A DNA stretch of 64,000 nt, taken from NCBI RefSeq assembly GCF_014195535.1, contig NZ_JACIBY010000003.1:248001-312000 (forward strand), given 5' to 3'. Shown piece by piece: positions 61,106 through 64,000 of this stretch. The stretch is from Runella defluvii (GTDB lineage Bacteria > Bacteroidota > Bacteroidia > Cytophagales > Spirosomataceae). A program made the position numbers and the translations under genes. The number at the start of each line of letters is the position of its first letter. The first letter of the stretch is position 1. The notes below the pieces were generated by a model. The model ran no database searches. It saw nothing but the letters and a program-made list of their open reading frames with translations, and was not told the DNA's origin.

Positions 61106-61540
61106 TTAACAAGAAATTTTCCCTACGCGAATTGCGTGGCGACCACCTTCAAACGCAGTATTTAAAAAGAGATTAACGCACTCAAAAGCGACTTCCTGGC
61201 TGATAAAACGCGCAGGAAGGCAAATGATGTTGGCATCGTTGTGCTGACGTGCAAGTTCTGCCAAAGGCATGTCCCACACCAATGCCGCACGAATTCCTTG
61301 GTGCTTGTTGGCCGTAATAGCCACGCCTTGCCCGCTGCCACAGACAAGTACACCTTCCTCAAATTCACCACTTTCTACAGCGAGTGCGACAGGGTGCGCA
61401 AAGTCGGCATAGTCGGCGGAGTCGGCACTATATGTACCAAAATCTTTTACTTCATATCCTTGTTGAATAAGCCAATCTACCAACGGTTGTTTTAGGGGGA
61501 AACCTGCGTGGTCGCCTCCAATTGCAATTTTTTTAGCCAT
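61106..61540 (-). CDS. rpiB: Ribose-5-phosphate isomerase B
   Basis: RpiB interconverts ribose 5-phosphate and ribulose 5-phosphate in the pentose phosphate pathway. The protein has 144 residues, normal for the family. Motifs: IAIGGDHAGFPLKQPLVDWL at the start, DFGTYSADSADYADFAHPVA, the catalytic-Cys segment GVLVCGSGQGVAITANKHQG and LARQHNDANIICLPAR. All key residues are present. The gene runs toward the Spm-like gene, with the hairpin repeats between, and away from the LOG gene 92 bases upstream. Confidence 0.95.
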   Translation of the reverse strand: MAKKIAIGGDHAGFPLKQPLVDWLIQQGYEVKDFGTYSADSADYADFAHPVALAVESGEFEEGVLVCGSGQGVAITANKHQGIRAALVWDMPLAELARQHNDANIICLPARFISQEVAFECVNLFLNTAFEGGRHAIRVGKISC

Positions 61541-61632
61541 TTATAGAACTATTTTTAGAAAAGTTTTCGTTATTGTAATCCCTACCGCAAAGGTACGGAT
61601 GTCTTCATTAAGAACAACCCTAAAAAACCAAA

Positions 61633-62364
61633 ATGAGTATGTCAGAATTTGAAGCATTGAATGAAGAAGATCGGATTCGTGTAGCATTTGAAGATCGCAA
61701 TTGGAACGAAATAAAAACAGCCGATTCTTGGGTAATATTTAAGGTACTTGCCGAGTTTGTAGAAGGTTTTGATAAGTTGGCAAAAATTGGTCCATGTGTG
61801 TCAATCTTTGGTTCGGCCAGAACCAAGCCAGATCATCCTTATTATAAAATGACGGAAGAAATCGCGGCCAAATTGGTGCGCCACGGATACGGTGTGATAA
61901 CAGGCGGTGGCCCAGGTATCATGGAAGCGGGTAACAAAGGGGCGTTTGAACAAGGTGGAAAGTCGGTAGGATTGAACATTGTACTGCCGTTTGAACAGCA
62001 TTCAAATTTGTACATCGACGCCGACAAAAATATCAACTTTGATTTCTTTTTTGTTCGGAAAGTGATGTTTGTCAAGTACGCTCAGGGCTTTGTGGTAATG
62101 CCTGGAGGGTTCGGAACGTTAGACGAACTTTTTGAAGCCTTGACCTTGATTCAAACCAAGAAAATTGGGCGTTTCCCGATTGTGTTGGTGGGAAGAAGTT
62201 ATTGGTCGGGACTGATTGATTGGATAAAAGACACCATGCTGGAAACCGAACGTAATATTAATCCTGAAGACTTAAAACTGTTTAGCGTGGTGGATACCGC
62301 CGAAGAAGCAGTGAAAGTCATTGACGATTTCTACGCTAAATACTTGCTCAAACCTAACTTTTAG
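61633..62364 (+). CDS. LOG-family phosphoribohydrolase (TIGR00730)
   Basis: The protein has 243 residues. It has the Rossmann-type LOG motifs VSIFGSARTKPDHPYY, VITGGGPGIMEAGNKGAFEQ and the catalytic PGGFGTLDELFEAL. Members cleave the ribose-5'-phosphate from nucleoside 5'-monophosphates (cytokinin-type or AMP/GMP). The N-terminal 45 residues, with two charged helices, are longer than in plant-type LOG proteins. It is cytoplasmic. The gene ends just before a terminator that separates it from the permease gene. Confidence 0.92.
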   Translation: MSMSEFEALNEEDRIRVAFEDRNWNEIKTADSWVIFKVLAEFVEGFDKLAKIGPCVSIFGSARTKPDHPYYKMTEEIAAKLVRHGYGVITGGGPGIMEAGNKGAFEQGGKSVGLNIVLPFEQHSNLYIDADKNINFDFFFVRKVMFVKYAQGFVVMPGGFGTLDELFEALTLIQTKKIGRFPIVLVGRSYWSGLIDWIKDTMLETERNINPEDLKLFSVVDTAEEAVKVIDDFYAKYLLKPNF

Positions 62365-62373
62365 GGTTACTTT

Positions 62374-62407
62374 GGTTCTGTGGATTACCCACAGAACCAT
62401 TTTTTTA
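62374..62407 (+). terminator. Terminator between the LOG gene and the permease gene
   Basis: GGTTCTGTGG and CCACAGAACC form a perfect 10-bp stem around ATTAC, followed by seven Ts. It starts 10 bases after the LOG stop codon and ends just before the ATG at 62410. The upstream in-frame codons of the permease ORF are therefore terminator sequence, not protein. Confidence 0.88.
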
Positions 62408-62409
62408 TT

Positions 62410-63723
62410 ATGCCCATTCCCGAGCCAACGTCCCAACCAACCCCTACGCTTCACAAAGTCATCACAACGCCCCAACTCTGGGCCATTGCCGTTGGGCTGG
62501 TCGTATCGGGTGTTTATTTTGGTTGGAATTACGGCTGGGCCGTCGCAGGTACGTTGGGCTTTTTGGTGGCAACGCTCATCGTCACCGTTTTTTACCTAAC
62601 GTTTATTTTTAGCTATACCGAACTCACCGCCGCCATTCCCGAAGCAGGTGGGGCATTTAGTTATGCCTTTCGAGCATTTGGCCCTGTCATGGGCTTTGTG
62701 GCGGGGTTTGCAACGTTGGTCGATTTTGTCATGGGGCCTCCTGCTATCGCGTTTGCATTGGGTGGTTACGCCCATTTTTTACACCCCGATTTGTCGGTGA
62801 TGGGCGTGGCTGTTGGCACTTACGTTGTATTCATCGCAATCAACCTCTTCGGAATGCGCGATTCGGCCAATTTCTCTTTGATTATCACGGCGTTGTCAGT
62901 AGTGGAACTGCTTGTATTTATGGGGTTAGTTTGGCCGTTTTACAAAACCGAAAATTTTTTGGCGCACAATCCTCCAATTACTGCTGGAGGGGTTTTTGAA
63001 GCCTTGCCTTTTGCTATCTGGTTTTACGTTGCCATCGAGGGCGTTGCCATGGTCGCAGAAGAAGTAAAAGACCCCAAACGAACCATTGCCAAAGGGTATA
63101 TTTTGAGTATTCTGACGCTCGTTATTCTGGCCTTGGGGACGATGGTGTTGAGTGGCGGGGCTACCGATTGGCGGACGTTGATTGACATGGATTATCCATT
63201 GCCAGAGACGCTTTCCATTACGTTGGGGAGAAATAACGCGTGGACTAAGCTTTTTGCAAGTTTAGGGCTATTTGGACTCCTCGCTTCCTTTCACTGCAAT
63301 ACGATTAGCTATTCACGGCAAATTTATGCGTTGGCGCGTGAGCGCTATTTGCCTCAGAAATTAGCCACTTTAAATCAACGTTTCCGAACCCCTCACTGGG
63401 CATTGTTAGCGGGTGGAGTTGTGGGCTTGGTGGCGCTTTTTGTGGGTAAAACGGACGAAATTATCATTTTTTCAGTACTTGGGGCAATGGTGATGTACCT
63501 GACGAGTTTACTGAGTTTGTTTCGTCTGAGACAAACTGAGCCGCAATTGGAAAGACCCTACCGAACACCTTTTTATCCGTGGGTACCTCTGTTGGCGTTG
63601 GGGCTTGCGGTGCTTTGTTTAGTCGCCATTGTGTATTACAACCTGTACCTAAGCTCGCTGTTTCTGGGGATGCTTGCCGTTGCGTTGGGTATATTTATGT
63701 GGACGCGCAAAAGGAATAAGTAG
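62410..63723 (+). CDS. APC-family amino-acid/ethanolamine permease
   Basis: About 437 residues from MPIPEPTSQPTPTLHKVI at 62410; the ORF start 30 bases upstream falls inside a terminator. Twelve membrane segments are apparent. The stretch VVSGVYFGWNYGWAVAGTLG is like the ethanolamine-permease (Eat) group, and ELTAAIPEAGGAFSYAFRAF is the APC signature with PEAGG. Later landmarks are FAIWFYVAIEGVAMVAEEVK and HCNTISYSRQIYALARER. It imports ethanolamine or an amino acid by proton or sodium coupling. No ethanolamine-ammonia lyase genes are visible here, so the substrate is only inferred. Confidence 0.88.
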   Translation: MPIPEPTSQPTPTLHKVITTPQLWAIAVGLVVSGVYFGWNYGWAVAGTLGFLVATLIVTVFYLTFIFSYTELTAAIPEAGGAFSYAFRAFGPVMGFVAGFATLVDFVMGPPAIAFALGGYAHFLHPDLSVMGVAVGTYVVFIAINLFGMRDSANFSLIITALSVVELLVFMGLVWPFYKTENFLAHNPPITAGGVFEALPFAIWFYVAIEGVAMVAEEVKDPKRTIAKGYILSILTLVILALGTMVLSGGATDWRTLIDMDYPLPETLSITLGRNNAWTKLFASLGLFGLLASFHCNTISYSRQIYALARERYLPQKLATLNQRFRTPHWALLAGGVVGLVALFVGKTDEIIIFSVLGAMVMYLTSLLSLFRLRQTEPQLERPYRTPFYPWVPLLALGLAVLCLVAIVYYNLYLSSLFLGMLAVALGIFMWTRKRNK

Positions 63724-63727
63724 CATT

Positions 63728-64000
63728 TTATTCTTCGTACTCGCTTCGGTAGGTATTCATAAAGCCGTACAAATACCGAAAAGTAATGCCAAATTGGTAC
63801 GTCATTGGTTTTAATGCGGCAACAGATGTACTTTGAGCAATACGATTGACAAAAAGTTCGGTGCGTGACTCAATACTTGAGGAAGGAGCAAGGGTAGCTC
63901 GACCGTAGGCAACAATCTCAAAATGCTGAGAAATTCGTCCGACAAACTCCAAATTTCCTTCCCATTCGAGTTTGGCTTTGCCCGTCGTGTAAGAATAATT
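63728..64000 (-). CDS. 3' end of a probable outer-membrane or surface protein
   Basis: The frame is open through the right edge of the window and ends at 63728, leaving about 90 residues. The visible part has alternating hydrophobic and polar strands (LEFVGRISQHFEIVAYGRAT, TYQFGITFRYLYGFMN) and an acidic C-terminus, which suggests a beta-barrel end. No family is recognised, and the start lies outside the window. It converges with the permease gene with almost no space between. Confidence 0.55.
   Translation of the reverse strand, partial: NYSYTTGKAKLEWEGNLEFVGRISQHFEIVAYGRATLAPSSSIESRTELFVNRIAQSTSVAALKPMTYQFGITFRYLYGFMNTYRSEYEE

Noticed and set aside
62380-62409. Longer N-terminus of the permease
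   Set aside because: These ten codons lie inside the hairpin and T-run of the terminator after the LOG gene.
1-64000. tRNA, rRNA or prophage genes
   Set aside because: No cloverleaf, rRNA-like sequence or phage structural gene was recognised in any part of the window.

Overview
The window looks like the chromosome of a Bacteroidota bacterium, most likely of the order Cytophagales (Runella/Dyadobacter/Spirosoma-like; the genus is an inference). The supporting features are a type IX secretion C-terminal sorting domain, a SusC/SusD pair with an ECF sigma/FecR pair, LytS/LytTR signalling next to a TonB-family barrel, DUF4290 and DUF2911 proteins, TAnnTTTG-type -7 promoter elements, and many short palindromic repeats at gene ends. 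I see no rRNA, tRNA, CRISPR array or prophage.

Layout. 1-2975: the 3' end of a T9SS cargo gene, a bidirectional terminator and a class A penicillin-binding protein. 3055-9918: a three-gene minus-strand cassette of two transglutaminase-like proteins (one fused to a DUF2126 amidoligase-like domain) and a circularly permuted ATP-grasp/alpha-E protein. This is a widespread, biochemically poorly understood peptide-bond-forming system. 10078-14602: a LytS-type kinase and LytTR regulator, divergent from a TonB-type outer-membrane barrel. 14705-19192: three tandem secreted Sde182/DUF1593 nucleoside-hydrolase-like proteins. 19254-22984: tyrosine/homogentisate catabolism (fahA, then marR-hmgA), split by a GxxExxY gene set inside arrays of hairpin-forming repeats. 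23077-25510: a secreted hydrolase-like protein and a REP-associated transposase with REP-like repeats.

25519-40646 is a polysaccharide utilisation locus read on the minus strand: ECF sigma, FecR, SusC (with STN domain), SusD, GH88, LacI regulator, GH97, ROK kinase and a heparinase II/III-type lyase. The lyase plus GH88 pair implies a uronic-acid-containing glycan: the lyase makes unsaturated ends, GH88 removes them, GH97 trims alpha-linked sugars and the ROK kinase phosphorylates a released sugar. A strong LacI-type palindrome lies immediately upstream of susC. 40797-46336: small secreted proteins, an alpha/beta hydrolase, a sugar-phosphate-isomerase-like protein and a BatA-domain membrane protein. 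46352-46690: an array of about 60-bp units, each with a hairpin, followed by an unannotated 39-codon membrane-peptide ORF.

46993-64000 is mostly housekeeping: purL, gltB-gltD, an AlaA-like aminotransferase, DUF4290, a glycosyltransferase-like protein, an SpmA-SpmB fusion, rpiB, a LOG-family phosphoribohydrolase, an ethanolamine-permease-like transporter and a truncated membrane-protein gene at the edge. The most distinctive property of the window is the number and variety of palindromic repeat families. They sit at 3' ends, between operon genes, around a nuclease-like gene and a transposase, and once apparently inside a coding sequence.
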